DNA of 64,000 nt from a cf. Phormidesmis sp. LEGE 11477 (GTDB taxonomy: Bacteria > Cyanobacteriota > Cyanobacteriia > Phormidesmidales > Phormidesmidaceae): the NCBI RefSeq assembly GCF_015207105.1, contig NZ_JADEXO010000017.1:1-64000 (forward strand), given 5' to 3'. The translations under genes and the position numbers were made by a program. The first letter of the stretch is position 1. The number at the start of each line of letters is the position of its first letter. The notes under the pieces were generated by a model, which worked only from the letters and a program-made list of their open reading frames with translations, was not told where the DNA came from and searched no databases. This document shows, piece after piece, positions 48,101-57,158 of the stretch.

Positions 48101-49821
48101 AAGCAGGGCAAGATGTCTTCGTTGTGCATAGAGGAAAAGAATTTGAGCAAGCGGGCTATCGCCAGTTTTCTTTGAATGCTGAACAGCCAGAGGGGTTCAA
48201 GCAGCTATTAGAAGATTTGCAGTTGCGGGAGAAAGTTCCTACGGAAATTGTTTATTTGTGGGGGGCTGGGGCGAAAACCTCTGACTCTTTCGTGGCGCTT
48301 ATGAATTTATTGAAGGCGTTTTCTACAGTAGGAAACAGCCGAGATAATACGTTGCAAATTACAGTAGTTACTGAGGCTGCGTATGATGTTGCTGGCACCG
48401 AAGCGTTGAATCCTCAGCAGGCTGAAGTTCAAGGATTGATTCAGGTAGTGGGTCAAGAATATCCGTCTACAGGCGCTCGTCAAGTAGATTGGGTGAAAAG
48501 CGATCGCACCTCGAAACAAGTGGCTCAACAGCTTTGGAGGGAGTTACAGGTAGAGCAGCCAGCAGCCGTTGTTGCTTACAGAGGTGGTGAAAACAGAGGC
48601 GGTGAGAAGGTTTCAAATAGCGATCGCCATCGCTGGCAGCAAACTTATCAGCCCCTCACCCTGTCAAAAGACACGCCTAAAACTTCTGTTCGTCTCCGTC
48701 AGAAGGGGCTTTATGTAATCGTTGGTTCCACTGGGATAGAAGAAACACTCGAAAGAGGACTTTCTTTTTCGAGCGGATTAACTCACGTGTGGGCGACACA
48801 TTTAGAAAAGGACTATCGGGCAAAGGTCGCATTTGCAAACGGTACCGACCTAAACGCCTTAGAAAAAGCGCTTCAGCAGATAGTGACTGAATTTGGCCCG
48901 ATCCACGGAGTATTTATCAGTAGCCCAATGACCAACGAAAAGTCTGCGGCTCCGCTTGCTTTACTTCAGTCTCATCACTGGGAATACAACTGTCAAAGCA
49001 AAAAAGAAGTTCTACAGAATCTTGCTGTGGCACTGGCCGACCTCAATCCCGATTTCTGTTGCGTCCAGTCGTCTCTCTCCTCTGTTATCGGTGGGCTTGG
49101 GCTAGCAGCCTACGCAGGTGCCAATCATTTCATAGATGCATTCGTCGCCCAGCAAAACCAACAGTCTCCCTTTTCCTGGTTTAGCATCAACTGGGACGCG
49201 ATCGCCGAGAAAGAAGAAAACTCTCTACAGCAAAAAAGCTGGGGTGATGCGCTTGCTAATTTTGCGCTCACGCCTACTGAAGCTTGGCAAGCGACCGAAC
49301 GCATCCTCACGCAGGCCACTCCTGGCCAAATTATTGTTTCAAAAGGCGATCTGTTCGCCCGCCATCGCCGCTGGATAAAGGCAGTTCCTTCAGTACAATT
49401 AATTGAAGAAACAAATAATTCGCAATCAGACGGCTCTACTCAATCGGACAAAAGCTATAGCCGCCCACAGCTCTCCACCGCTTACGCTGCTCCTCGCAAT
49501 ACAACAGAAATCACCATCGCTGCTATCTGGCAAGATTTGCTTGGGCTAGAGAAAATAGGCGTAAACGACAGCTTCTTTGATCTAGGGGGCCATTCATTGC
49601 TTGCGATTCAGGTCATCTCACGCCTTAGAGAAGCGTTTCCAGTAGATATTGAGATGCGTAATCTTCTCTTTGAAGCGCCCACGGTCGCTAAGATTGCGGC
49701 AGTCATTGATGAACAGCTTCCCCAGCAAAGCGAGCTAGACGAAATGGCCGTGCTGCTCGCAGAGGTGCAAACCCTTTCGATTGAGGAAGTTCAAACCCAA
49801 CTCGCAGGAGGTGACGCATGA
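45175..49821 (+). CDS. Type I PKS module inside the NRPS line: KS-AT-KR(degenerate)-carrier
   Basis: A 1548-residue module placed between a Gly-loading NRPS and an Ala-loading NRPS, so it should extend peptidyl-Gly by one malonate. The KS has Cys192 in QTACSSSL and EAHGTGTAMGDP. The AT has Ser640 in GHSLGEY and HAFH (malonyl-CoA). The KR-like region from about 1178 is more eroded than in the other such PKS: the glycine motif is replaced by VGSTGIEETLERG and HAAG by SSPM, although SSLSSV and Tyr1313 (AAYAGAN) persist. Loss of reduction is therefore likely, leaving a 4-amino-3-oxobutanoyl unit. The carrier (Ser1474 in DLGGHSLL) is PCP-like. The C-terminal acidic helix probably docks to the next NRPS. 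AGGAGG precedes the ATG. It is paralogous to the PKS at 23035-27726. Confidence 0.92.
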   Translation: MNNIENINEPLNDFDSKYSGLEIAVIGMAGRFPGAQSVNEFWQNLQQGVESISALKDEQLLAQGVSPEMLHDPNYVKVGGVVEDADLFDADFFGYSPREAEILDPQQRLFLETAVEALETAGYDPERYPGSVGVFGGAGMNGYLLNLYSNPEVRDRVSPYELFVSNDKDFLTTRVSYKLNLNGPSVDVQTACSSSLVSVHMAAQSLLSGECDMAIAGGVAISKQIGYRAQAGSIYSPDGHCRAFDAAAAGTVGGNGVGIVVLKRLEDAIADNDTIDAIIKGSAINNDGAQKVSYTAPSVEAQASVIKAAQAMAEVSPQSISYIEAHGTGTAMGDPIEMSALKQAFGSQAEASTKSSEPRSFERRCAIGSVKPNIGHLDAAAGISGFIKTVLALKHQQIPATLHFQKANPAIDFQNTPFYVNASLAEWLQDQGPRRAGVSSFGIGGTNAHIVLEEAPQDTQVQQSDNKLTANNHLLVLSAKTQSALDIASMNLADYFRKDEDMTLADVAYTLQVGRKAFEHRRSIVCRNSAEAIESLRNQTSQKISEQPSLVFLFSGQGSQYADMAKELYETQPIFQQAFKQCQDILEEENIGLSALLYNKEKERLYETAYAQPVLFAVEYALAQLWMHWGAEPVALLGHSLGEYVAACLAGVFDLETALKIVVRRGQLMQQMPTGAMLSVGLSADAVSDWLNDDLTLAASNGPQLCAVSGSMEAIAALQYRLESNNISCRPIKTSHAFHSPMMEDAIAPFVEYLQQVTFHPPTIPFISNVTGTWITPEAATSPDYWGRQMRQPVRFSEGVATLLQLNDPLFLEVGPGNVLTTLTQQQLPPQRTHTAVNSLPHPKSATSDMAQMLTAIGQLWATGIDIDWEAFQENHNHRRIPLPTYPFEHQRYWVDFVDSTTAALSHNSQQKEQSASSIKLNADMENWFYAPSWERRLPVLKAIDTTQKPCWLLFADSNKTDGDKVGQQLSQMIEQAGQDVFVVHRGKEFEQAGYRQFSLNAEQPEGFKQLLEDLQLREKVPTEIVYLWGAGAKTSDSFVALMNLLKAFSTVGNSRDNTLQITVVTEAAYDVAGTEALNPQQAEVQGLIQVVGQEYPSTGARQVDWVKSDRTSKQVAQQLWRELQVEQPAAVVAYRGGENRGGEKVSNSDRHRWQQTYQPLTLSKDTPKTSVRLRQKGLYVIVGSTGIEETLERGLSFSSGLTHVWATHLEKDYRAKVAFANGTDLNALEKALQQIVTEFGPIHGVFISSPMTNEKSAAPLALLQSHHWEYNCQSKKEVLQNLAVALADLNPDFCCVQSSLSSVIGGLGLAAYAGANHFIDAFVAQQNQQSPFSWFSINWDAIAEKEENSLQQKSWGDALANFALTPTEAWQATERILTQATPGQIIVSKGDLFARHRRWIKAVPSVQLIEETNNSQSDGSTQSDKSYSRPQLSTAYAAPRNTTEITIAAIWQDLLGLEKIGVNDSFFDLGGHSLLAIQVISRLREAFPVDIEMRNLLFEAPTVAKIAAVIDEQLPQQSELDEMAVLLAEVQTLSIEEVQTQLAGGDA

Positions 49822-52800
49822 GTCAGTTTTATCGGCAGCTAGCCACGCTCACTCCTGAACAACGGGCGCTATTTGAGAAAAAGCTTGCCCAGAAAGGCTT
49901 AGACAAAAAGCTAGGTCAAAAATTGGGCTCCGGTGCGATTCAGCCTTGCGCCAAAGACCAGCCCATTCCGCTGTCCTTTGCTCAACAGCGGCTATGGTTT
50001 GTACAGCAGCTTGACCCCACGACCACGGCCTACAATGTTGCCAGCGTGCTAGAGCTAACGGGTGCGTTAGACGCTGTTGCCCTAGAAAAAAGCTTGAATG
50101 CGTTAGTTGAGCGCCACGAGACCTTTCGCACTCGTTTTGAGCTAGATAGCCAACAACCTGTTCAGGTCATTGAACCACCAAAATCTATTCACTTGCAGCA
50201 GGAAAATCTCAGCCCAGCAGCAGACTCGCAAACAGTCGCTGACCAAAGAATTCAGGCCGTCACTCAAGCGCCGTTTGACCTTGCTAAGCCGCTGCTAAGA
50301 ACAGCTCTATTAAAGGTTGCAGAAAACCGCCATCTCTTTGTTCTGGCCACCCACCATATCATTAGCGATCGCTGGTCGGTCATGGTCTTTCTCAGAGAAA
50401 TGACCATACTGTACAGAGCATTCTCTCAGGGGCAATCTTCGCCTTTGCCTCCGCTACCGATTCAGTATGCAGATTGGGCCGTTTGGCAGCGTCAGCAGCT
50501 TCAAGGAGAAAAACTCGACCAGCAGACAAACTACTGGAAAGATCAGCTCTCCGGCGAACTTCCCGTTTTAGATCTGCCGCTGGATCGCCCTTACGAAGCA
50601 GTGGCAACCTACAGCGGCGCTCAAGTCCCTTTGGCGCTGCCGCTAGCGCTATCAACAAAGCTCAAGGCACTGAGCGCTCAGCAAAATGTCACCCTGTTTA
50701 CGCTGCTGCTAACCGCGCTTAAAGTATTGCTTCATCACTATACGGGCAGTGAGGATATTGTGGTGGGCAGTGATATTGCAAATCGCGATCGCACCGAAAC
50801 AGAAGGTCTCATTGGCCTGTTGGTAAACACGCTCGTATTCCGCAGCGACTTGTCCAATAATCCTCGCTTTTGCGATCTGCTACAGCAAGTAAGAGAGACT
50901 GTGTTGGGTGGCCTCGCCCATAAGGAATTACCCTTTGAAAAGCTGATAGAAGTCATCAACCCTGAGCGGCACCTTAGTCAAATGATGCCGCTGTTTCAGG
51001 TAAAGCTAGATTTGCAGCAGGTGGACGTGAGACCGATGCAGATGGACGGGCTAACGATTGTCCGCTATCCGCTACCTGAAACCCAAGCCAAATACGAGCT
51101 GCGGCTGAACTTACAGGACACCGAGTCAGGCATTGCTGGACAGGTAGAATACAACAAAGACTTGTTTGATGAAAGCACCATCGTTCGCATGGTTTTCCAT
51201 TTTCAAACGCTGCTTTCTGGGTTAGTAGACAATCTCGAAGCACGACTATCTGAGCTACCCCTATTGAGTGAGAAAGAGCAACAGACGCTTTTAGTCGATT
51301 GGAATCAAACTCACCAGCCTTATCCGACAAATGTCTGTATTCATCAGCTATTTGAGGCTCAAGTAGAGAAAACGCCAAACGCGATCGCGCTGAGCAATCC
51401 ATTAGCCAACGATCGAACTGCCTACACCTACACAGAACTCAATCGAAAAGCTAATCAGCTCGCACATCATCTCCGAGAACTTGGCATTGGAAATGTTCAA
51501 TCTACCCAAACCATAGGCATCTGTATGACTCGCTCGTGCGAGATGGTCATCAGCATGTTAGCCGTCTTAAAGGCAGGCGGCACCTACGTTCCACTCGATA
51601 TTGCCTATCCTGCCGAGCGACTAAGCTTTATTGCCGAAGATGCTCAGCTTCAGGTTTTGCTAACTCAAGGAGAAGAAGTCACCTTTGAAGTAACCCAATC
51701 TCTCAAAGTTGTTGATATCACAGCGATTGAAAATGATTCAGCTAGAACAGAAAATATGGCCTCGGCCTCTACACCTGAAAGTCTTGCCTACGTGATCTAC
51801 ACATCAGGCTCCACAGGTCGTCCTAAAGGAGTCGCGATAGAACACCGTAGTACAGTTTCATTCTTGCACTGGACAAAACAACAGTTCTCAGCAACTGAGC
51901 TATCCGGCGTTCTAGCCTCAACCTCCATCTGCTTTGATCTCTCTGTCTTCGAGATTTTCGCACCTTTAAGCTGGGGCGGGCGTGTCATCGTTGTAGAAAA
52001 CGTCCTAGCCATACCCAACCTGCCAACTGCCGCCAACATTAGCCTACTCAACACTGTTCCTAGCGTACTGACTCATCTTTTAAAGGTCGCTAAGCTACCC
52101 ACTTCTATCCAAACCGTTAATCTAGCGGGTGAATCGCTCCCTGTTTCTCTTGTAGAGCAGCTTCACAATCTCTCTCACATTCAACACGTCTACAATCTCT
52201 ACGGCCCCTCAGAAGATACGACTTACTCCACCTGTGCCCCTTTACACAAACACCAGTTCTCTACTAATGAACATCGAGTACCCATTGGAAAACCGATTGC
52301 CAATACTCAAGCTTTTGTCCTCGATCGCTATCAACAGCCTGCGCCCGTTGGCATTTCCGGTGAGTTATACCTATCAGGTTCAGGGCTGGCACAGGGCTAT
52401 CTGAATCAGTCAGCGCTGACAGCTGAGCGCTTTATTGAGCAGTCTACACTGGGGGAAAGGCTGTATAAAACAGGCGATCGCGTCCGCTACCGACCTGACG
52501 GTGCGCTAGAGTTTCTAGGCCGCTTTGACCATCAAATAAAAATTCGAGGCTTCCGCATCGAAACAGGAGAGATAGAAACGGCGCTTCGTCAGCATAGTGC
52601 TATTCAAGACGTGGTTGTTGTTGCACACAGTCCAATGGAGAACCAGACAGAAAAACAGCTTGTCGCGTATGTCGTCACTGACCTGGAAAGCCCACAGATA
52701 GCCCTTCGGAAAGATCTCGCCCAGCGTCTGCCCGACTATCTCATTCCTACGGTGTGGATAACGCTGGACTCACTGCCTCAACTGCCCAACGGTAAAATTG

Positions 52801-55800
52801 ATCGTCGTGCCCTGCCAGTAACTACTCAGCTCAGCAGCTCACAGACTTATGTCGCGCCCAGTTCCCCAAAAGAGAAAACACTTGCGAATATTTGGTGCAG
52901 CGTACTTAGTCAAGAAAAAGTTGGCATTCACGACAATTTCTTTGAGCTAGGTGGACACTCTCTCCTAGCGATTCAAATTGTGGCTCAAGCGGAAGATGCT
53001 TTGCAAACAAAGATTCCGCTCCGCGCATTCTTCCAATCTCCAACGGTTGCAGGTCTAATAGCGACTATTGAAGAAAACACATCAGACAGCCAAGACTTCA
53101 CTCAGGACGTTACTCACAAACAACGGATTGAGATTGACTTAGCCCATAGGCATGAGCCTTTCCCACTGACCGATATTCAGCAAGCGTATTGGTTAGGGCG
53201 ATCGCAAGCCTTTGATCTTGGTAACATTGGCACCCACGGCTACCGAGAAATAGAGGTGATGGGCCTATCTGTACCAGATGCCGAGGCCGCGCTAAACAAA
53301 CTGATTAAGCGCCATGACATGCTGCGGGCGGTGGTGAATACAGACGGGCAGCAAATGATTTTGCCAGAGGTGTCTGAGTACAGGGTTCAGGTAACAGATA
53401 TAAGTGAGTCATCTGCTCAAAAACAACAGATTAGACAGATTCGCGATCACCTCTCTCATCAGATATTCAAACCAGAGCAGTGGCCCCTATTCCATATCGA
53501 AGCTGCCCGCTTGCCTAGCAACAAAATCCGCTTCTTTGTCAGCTTCGACGTACTCATTGGCGATGCCTGGAGCTTTCAGCTTTTGGGTCGAGAGATGGCG
53601 ATGCTGATCATGGGTCAATCGTTGCCGCCGCTTAGCCTCAGCTTCCGCGACTACGTAATGGCAGAGCAAGCCTTTAGAAAAACGCCTGCTTATGAAAAGT
53701 CGCTTCAGTACTGGCAGAGCCGCCTTGCTACATTGCCATCTGCGCCAAGCCTACCGTTGACGATGGCACCAAGCCAGGTGATCGCCCCCCGTTTTGAGCG
53801 GCGCAGCGGTCAGCTTGAGGCGGCTGAGTGGGCCAGACTAAAACAGCTCGCGAACAAGGCATCTCTGACTCCATCCGGTGTTGTTCTAGCTGCCTTTGCC
53901 GAAGTGCTTACCACATGGAGCCAAAGCCCTCAGTTCACGCTGAATCTCACATTGTTCAACCGCCTGCCGCTACATCCAGAGGTAAATCAAATCATCGGCG
54001 ATTTTACGGCTTCTCTTCTGTTGGCGATTGATAACAGTGGCACTGATAGCTTTACTGGCCGTGCTCAACGCCTACAAAACCAGCTTTGGGATGATTTGGA
54101 GCATCGCGCTGTCAGCGGTGTACAGGTGCTAAGAGAATTGGCTAAGCTGCCTCAAAATGGCGGCGGCACTAAAGGTCGTGGTGCACTGATGCCTGTAGTG
54201 TTCACGAGTACGCTCAATCAGGCCATTCCGAAGAAAGAACAAAATATTTGGCAGAGTGAGACGGTCTACAGCGTGAGCCAAACGTCTCAGGTGTATTTAG
54301 ATCATCAGGTTTCAGAAATTGAAGGCGCGTTGGTTTTCAATTGGGACGCGATCGCCGATCTGTTCCCGGCAGGTCTCCTAGACCAAATGTTTACAGCCTA
54401 TACTCAACTGCTACATCAGCTCGCAACAGACGAAACTATCTGGCATGGTCTACCACAGCTTGCACCCACCAATCATGTGCGCGAGCTAAACTCAGGCGGC
54501 CATGCACCTTTTGAGAAAGGCGATCGCCTCCTGCACGAACTGTTCTTCGAGCAAGCACAGCAGCAGCCCGACCAGATTGCGGTCATCACATCTGAGAAGT
54601 CTTTAACATACGCACAGCTCGCTGATCAATCACTTCAGCTTTCTCGTCAGCTTCAACAGTTGGGCGTTCGTCCTAATCAGCTTGTCGCAGTCTCTATGCC
54701 AAAGGGCTGGCAGCAGGTGATCGCGGTTCTAGGCATCTTAAGCTCAGGGGCCGCTTATGTTCCTATCGATCCAGCCCTTCCACGGGATCGCCGCTGGCAG
54801 CTTATTGCCGATACTGCCGCCGAAATTGTGTTGACCACAGACAGCAGTATTCTGGACTGGCCGACAGGTCTGACGCAGATCTGCGTTGGCGAACGATTCA
54901 ATGCAGATACAACAGAGGCTGAAACAACACTTGTTCCAAAGAGAATTCAGTCTTCAACAGATTTAGCCTACGTTATTTACACCTCTGGCTCTACGGGAAT
55001 GCCCAAGGGTGTGATGCTAGATCATCAAAGCGTAGTGAATACCCTTTTAGATATCAATCAGCGGTTTGAGGTGACTCAGCGCGATCGCGTCTTTGTCCTC
55101 TCCTCTCTCAGCTTTGATCTTTCCGTATACGATATTTTCGGCACACTAGCTGCTGGCGCGACCCTCATCATCCCCACCGCCGAACAAATCCAAAACCCAA
55201 CCCATTGGCGACATCTGATCACAGCGCATCAGGTCACCATCTGGAATTCTGTTCCCGCTCTTATGCAGCTACTCACAACAGAATTAGCCGACTCTAATCA
55301 AACGCATGATGCGCTTCGCTTGGTGACGCTCAGCGGTGACTGGATTCCGCTTACGCTACCTGAGCAGATACAAAAGCATGCTCCTATGGCTCAAGTAGTC
55401 AGCTTGGGAGGTGCAACAGAAGCAGCGATTTGGTCGATTGCTTACCCCATAGAATCTGTTGATTCTAGCTGGCGCAGTATTCCTTACGGGAAGCCGCTGG
55501 CTAATCAAGAGTGGTACGTTTTAGATGAGAACCTAAACCCTTGTCCTTGTTGGGTTCCCGGACAGCTCTATATCGGTGGCATTGGGTTAGCCAAGGGCTA
55601 TTGGAACCAGCCTGAGCTGACATCGGAGCAATTTGTTGACCATAGGCAGCGAGGCAGATTGTATAGAACGGGCGACCTGGGGCGCTACCATCCCGATGGA
55701 ACACTTGAGTTCTTAGGTAGAGAAGATTTTCAGATTAAGGTGAATGGCTACCGGATTGAGCTGGGCGAGATTGAGAGTGCGTTGCAACAGTATCCAGCGA

Positions 55801-57158
55801 TTGAGACGGCTGTGGTAGAAGCCGTGGGAACGCCGCCTGAGCTAGTGGCGTATGTTGTTCCTGCGCTGAAGAAAGGGACGGATGCGATCGCTCAACCCCT
55901 CTCAAAGCTAGACTTCAAACAAAAGCAGATAGGCATACGCAAAGATGAGGCTGAATCGCAGCGAGTTTTACTACCTCAACCAAACGCAACTGAAAGCGAC
56001 TACTTACAGCGCCAGAGCCATCGTCAGTTTTTGACAAACCCAGTTGAGACAAACCACTTCAGCGATTTTCTCTCTGTGCTAGGCGCTCGCCCTCTGGTCA
56101 ACGCGCCCTTACCCAAATATCGCTATGCTTCGGCGGGAAGTCTCTACCCAATTCAAACCTATCTTCACGTCTGTACAAATCGCATCACAGATGTTGAGGC
56201 GGGCTGGTACTACTATCACCCAGTCGAACATTGTCTAGTAAAGCTCTCTTCAGAAGAGAATGATGAGGATAACGAACTGTTATATGGACCTAACTACTCA
56301 CTCAGCGAAGACAGCGCGTTCTCTCTTTTCCTCGTTGCCAATTTAGATGCCATTGAACCTATCTACGGAGACAAAGCCCGAGATTTCTGTCTGATTGAAA
56401 CGGGCTATATGGGACAGCTTATGATGGAGAAAGCATCCAGTTTTGAGCTAGGTCTATGCCCGATTGGAGGCTTCAACGCGGCGGCGCTCCAGCAACAGCT
56501 TACTCTAGGTCAGCAGCATCAGCCGCTTCATGCTTTAATCGGTGGAGCCATCGATCCAGCCTGGAATCAGCAGTGGCAGGCGGTTAGTCAACCTGCACAA
56601 ACTGTTTCTATCAAGGAAACGCTGAGACAGCATCTAAGCGAAAAGTTGCCTGGCTATATGGTGCCAGCTCGCTACCAGATACTGGAAAATCTGCCGCTGA
56701 CAGCCAACGGGAAAGTGGATAGGCGATCGCTCCCTATTCCCGATTTTAACGAAGTGGAATATGTTGCACCCACTTCACCTACCGAAAAGACTATCGCTGA
56801 GCTGTGGAAAACCGTCCTAGAAGTTGAAAAAGTGGGCATTCACGACAACTTCTTTGAGCTAGGTGGCAATTCTCTCACTGCTATGCAGCTCCTGTCAAAG
56901 CTTCAAAACGCCTTTTCTACCACGCTAACCATCGCTCAGCTATTTTCAGCCCTTACGCCTGAAAAGCAAGCTAAGCTGGTAGACCAGTCTCTATCCTCTC
57001 AGCCTTCTCGTGCCAAAGCTGATGTGATTCCACGGAGACAAGCGAGCGCTGATACACCATCTGTTGATATATCATCTATCGACGCACTATCTGATGATGA
57101 TGTAGACGATTTGCTCACGCAGTTATTGAATGAACAGAATCAGGAGGTAGGCTCATGA
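49818..57158 (+). CDS. NRPS: C-A(Ala)-PCP-Cy-A(Cys)/oxidase-PCP, thiazole-forming
   Basis: A 2446-residue enzyme. An N-terminal helix (LTPEQRALFEKKLAQKG) is probably a docking segment. The C domain carries HHIISDR at 179-185, Arg replacing the last Gly. A1 (Asp707) reads D-L-F-N-N-A-L-T-Y-K, an Ala code known from cyanobacterial synthetases. PCP1 has Ser1048. A heterocyclisation (Cy) domain (about 1110-1530) has the DxxxxD motif (Asp1244, Asp1249; SFDVLIGDAW). A2 (Asp1767) reads D-L-Y-N-T-S-L-I-W-K, one residue from the usual Cys code. A nitroreductase/SagB-type FMN oxidase is embedded in A2 at about 2070-2255 (RYASAGSLYPIQTYL, LIETGYMGQLM). PCP2 has Ser2352 in LGGNSLTA. Cy cyclises Cys onto Ala to a thiazoline, and the oxidase should convert it to a thiazole. 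The C-terminus (SDDDVDDLLTQLL) looks like a docking motif. AGGAGGTGA precedes the start. Confidence 0.95.
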   Translation: MSQFYRQLATLTPEQRALFEKKLAQKGLDKKLGQKLGSGAIQPCAKDQPIPLSFAQQRLWFVQQLDPTTTAYNVASVLELTGALDAVALEKSLNALVERHETFRTRFELDSQQPVQVIEPPKSIHLQQENLSPAADSQTVADQRIQAVTQAPFDLAKPLLRTALLKVAENRHLFVLATHHIISDRWSVMVFLREMTILYRAFSQGQSSPLPPLPIQYADWAVWQRQQLQGEKLDQQTNYWKDQLSGELPVLDLPLDRPYEAVATYSGAQVPLALPLALSTKLKALSAQQNVTLFTLLLTALKVLLHHYTGSEDIVVGSDIANRDRTETEGLIGLLVNTLVFRSDLSNNPRFCDLLQQVRETVLGGLAHKELPFEKLIEVINPERHLSQMMPLFQVKLDLQQVDVRPMQMDGLTIVRYPLPETQAKYELRLNLQDTESGIAGQVEYNKDLFDESTIVRMVFHFQTLLSGLVDNLEARLSELPLLSEKEQQTLLVDWNQTHQPYPTNVCIHQLFEAQVEKTPNAIALSNPLANDRTAYTYTELNRKANQLAHHLRELGIGNVQSTQTIGICMTRSCEMVISMLAVLKAGGTYVPLDIAYPAERLSFIAEDAQLQVLLTQGEEVTFEVTQSLKVVDITAIENDSARTENMASASTPESLAYVIYTSGSTGRPKGVAIEHRSTVSFLHWTKQQFSATELSGVLASTSICFDLSVFEIFAPLSWGGRVIVVENVLAIPNLPTAANISLLNTVPSVLTHLLKVAKLPTSIQTVNLAGESLPVSLVEQLHNLSHIQHVYNLYGPSEDTTYSTCAPLHKHQFSTNEHRVPIGKPIANTQAFVLDRYQQPAPVGISGELYLSGSGLAQGYLNQSALTAERFIEQSTLGERLYKTGDRVRYRPDGALEFLGRFDHQIKIRGFRIETGEIETALRQHSAIQDVVVVAHSPMENQTEKQLVAYVVTDLESPQIALRKDLAQRLPDYLIPTVWITLDSLPQLPNGKIDRRALPVTTQLSSSQTYVAPSSPKEKTLANIWCSVLSQEKVGIHDNFFELGGHSLLAIQIVAQAEDALQTKIPLRAFFQSPTVAGLIATIEENTSDSQDFTQDVTHKQRIEIDLAHRHEPFPLTDIQQAYWLGRSQAFDLGNIGTHGYREIEVMGLSVPDAEAALNKLIKRHDMLRAVVNTDGQQMILPEVSEYRVQVTDISESSAQKQQIRQIRDHLSHQIFKPEQWPLFHIEAARLPSNKIRFFVSFDVLIGDAWSFQLLGREMAMLIMGQSLPPLSLSFRDYVMAEQAFRKTPAYEKSLQYWQSRLATLPSAPSLPLTMAPSQVIAPRFERRSGQLEAAEWARLKQLANKASLTPSGVVLAAFAEVLTTWSQSPQFTLNLTLFNRLPLHPEVNQIIGDFTASLLLAIDNSGTDSFTGRAQRLQNQLWDDLEHRAVSGVQVLRELAKLPQNGGGTKGRGALMPVVFTSTLNQAIPKKEQNIWQSETVYSVSQTSQVYLDHQVSEIEGALVFNWDAIADLFPAGLLDQMFTAYTQLLHQLATDETIWHGLPQLAPTNHVRELNSGGHAPFEKGDRLLHELFFEQAQQQPDQIAVITSEKSLTYAQLADQSLQLSRQLQQLGVRPNQLVAVSMPKGWQQVIAVLGILSSGAAYVPIDPALPRDRRWQLIADTAAEIVLTTDSSILDWPTGLTQICVGERFNADTTEAETTLVPKRIQSSTDLAYVIYTSGSTGMPKGVMLDHQSVVNTLLDINQRFEVTQRDRVFVLSSLSFDLSVYDIFGTLAAGATLIIPTAEQIQNPTHWRHLITAHQVTIWNSVPALMQLLTTELADSNQTHDALRLVTLSGDWIPLTLPEQIQKHAPMAQVVSLGGATEAAIWSIAYPIESVDSSWRSIPYGKPLANQEWYVLDENLNPCPCWVPGQLYIGGIGLAKGYWNQPELTSEQFVDHRQRGRLYRTGDLGRYHPDGTLEFLGREDFQIKVNGYRIELGEIESALQQYPAIETAVVEAVGTPPELVAYVVPALKKGTDAIAQPLSKLDFKQKQIGIRKDEAESQRVLLPQPNATESDYLQRQSHRQFLTNPVETNHFSDFLSVLGARPLVNAPLPKYRYASAGSLYPIQTYLHVCTNRITDVEAGWYYYHPVEHCLVKLSSEENDEDNELLYGPNYSLSEDSAFSLFLVANLDAIEPIYGDKARDFCLIETGYMGQLMMEKASSFELGLCPIGGFNAAALQQQLTLGQQHQPLHALIGGAIDPAWNQQWQAVSQPAQTVSIKETLRQHLSEKLPGYMVPARYQILENLPLTANGKVDRRSLPIPDFNEVEYVAPTSPTEKTIAELWKTVLEVEKVGIHDNFFELGGNSLTAMQLLSKLQNAFSTTLTIAQLFSALTPEKQAKLVDQSLSSQPSRAKADVIPRRQASADTPSVDISSIDALSDDDVDDLLTQLLNEQNQEVGS
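57142..57147 (+). promoter_or_regulatory. Ribosome binding site of the last NRPS gene
   Basis: AGGAGG, 7 bases before the ATG at 57155, inside the end of the preceding gene. It fixes the start of the final, truncated reading frame, whose ATGA overlaps the previous stop. Confidence 0.7.
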
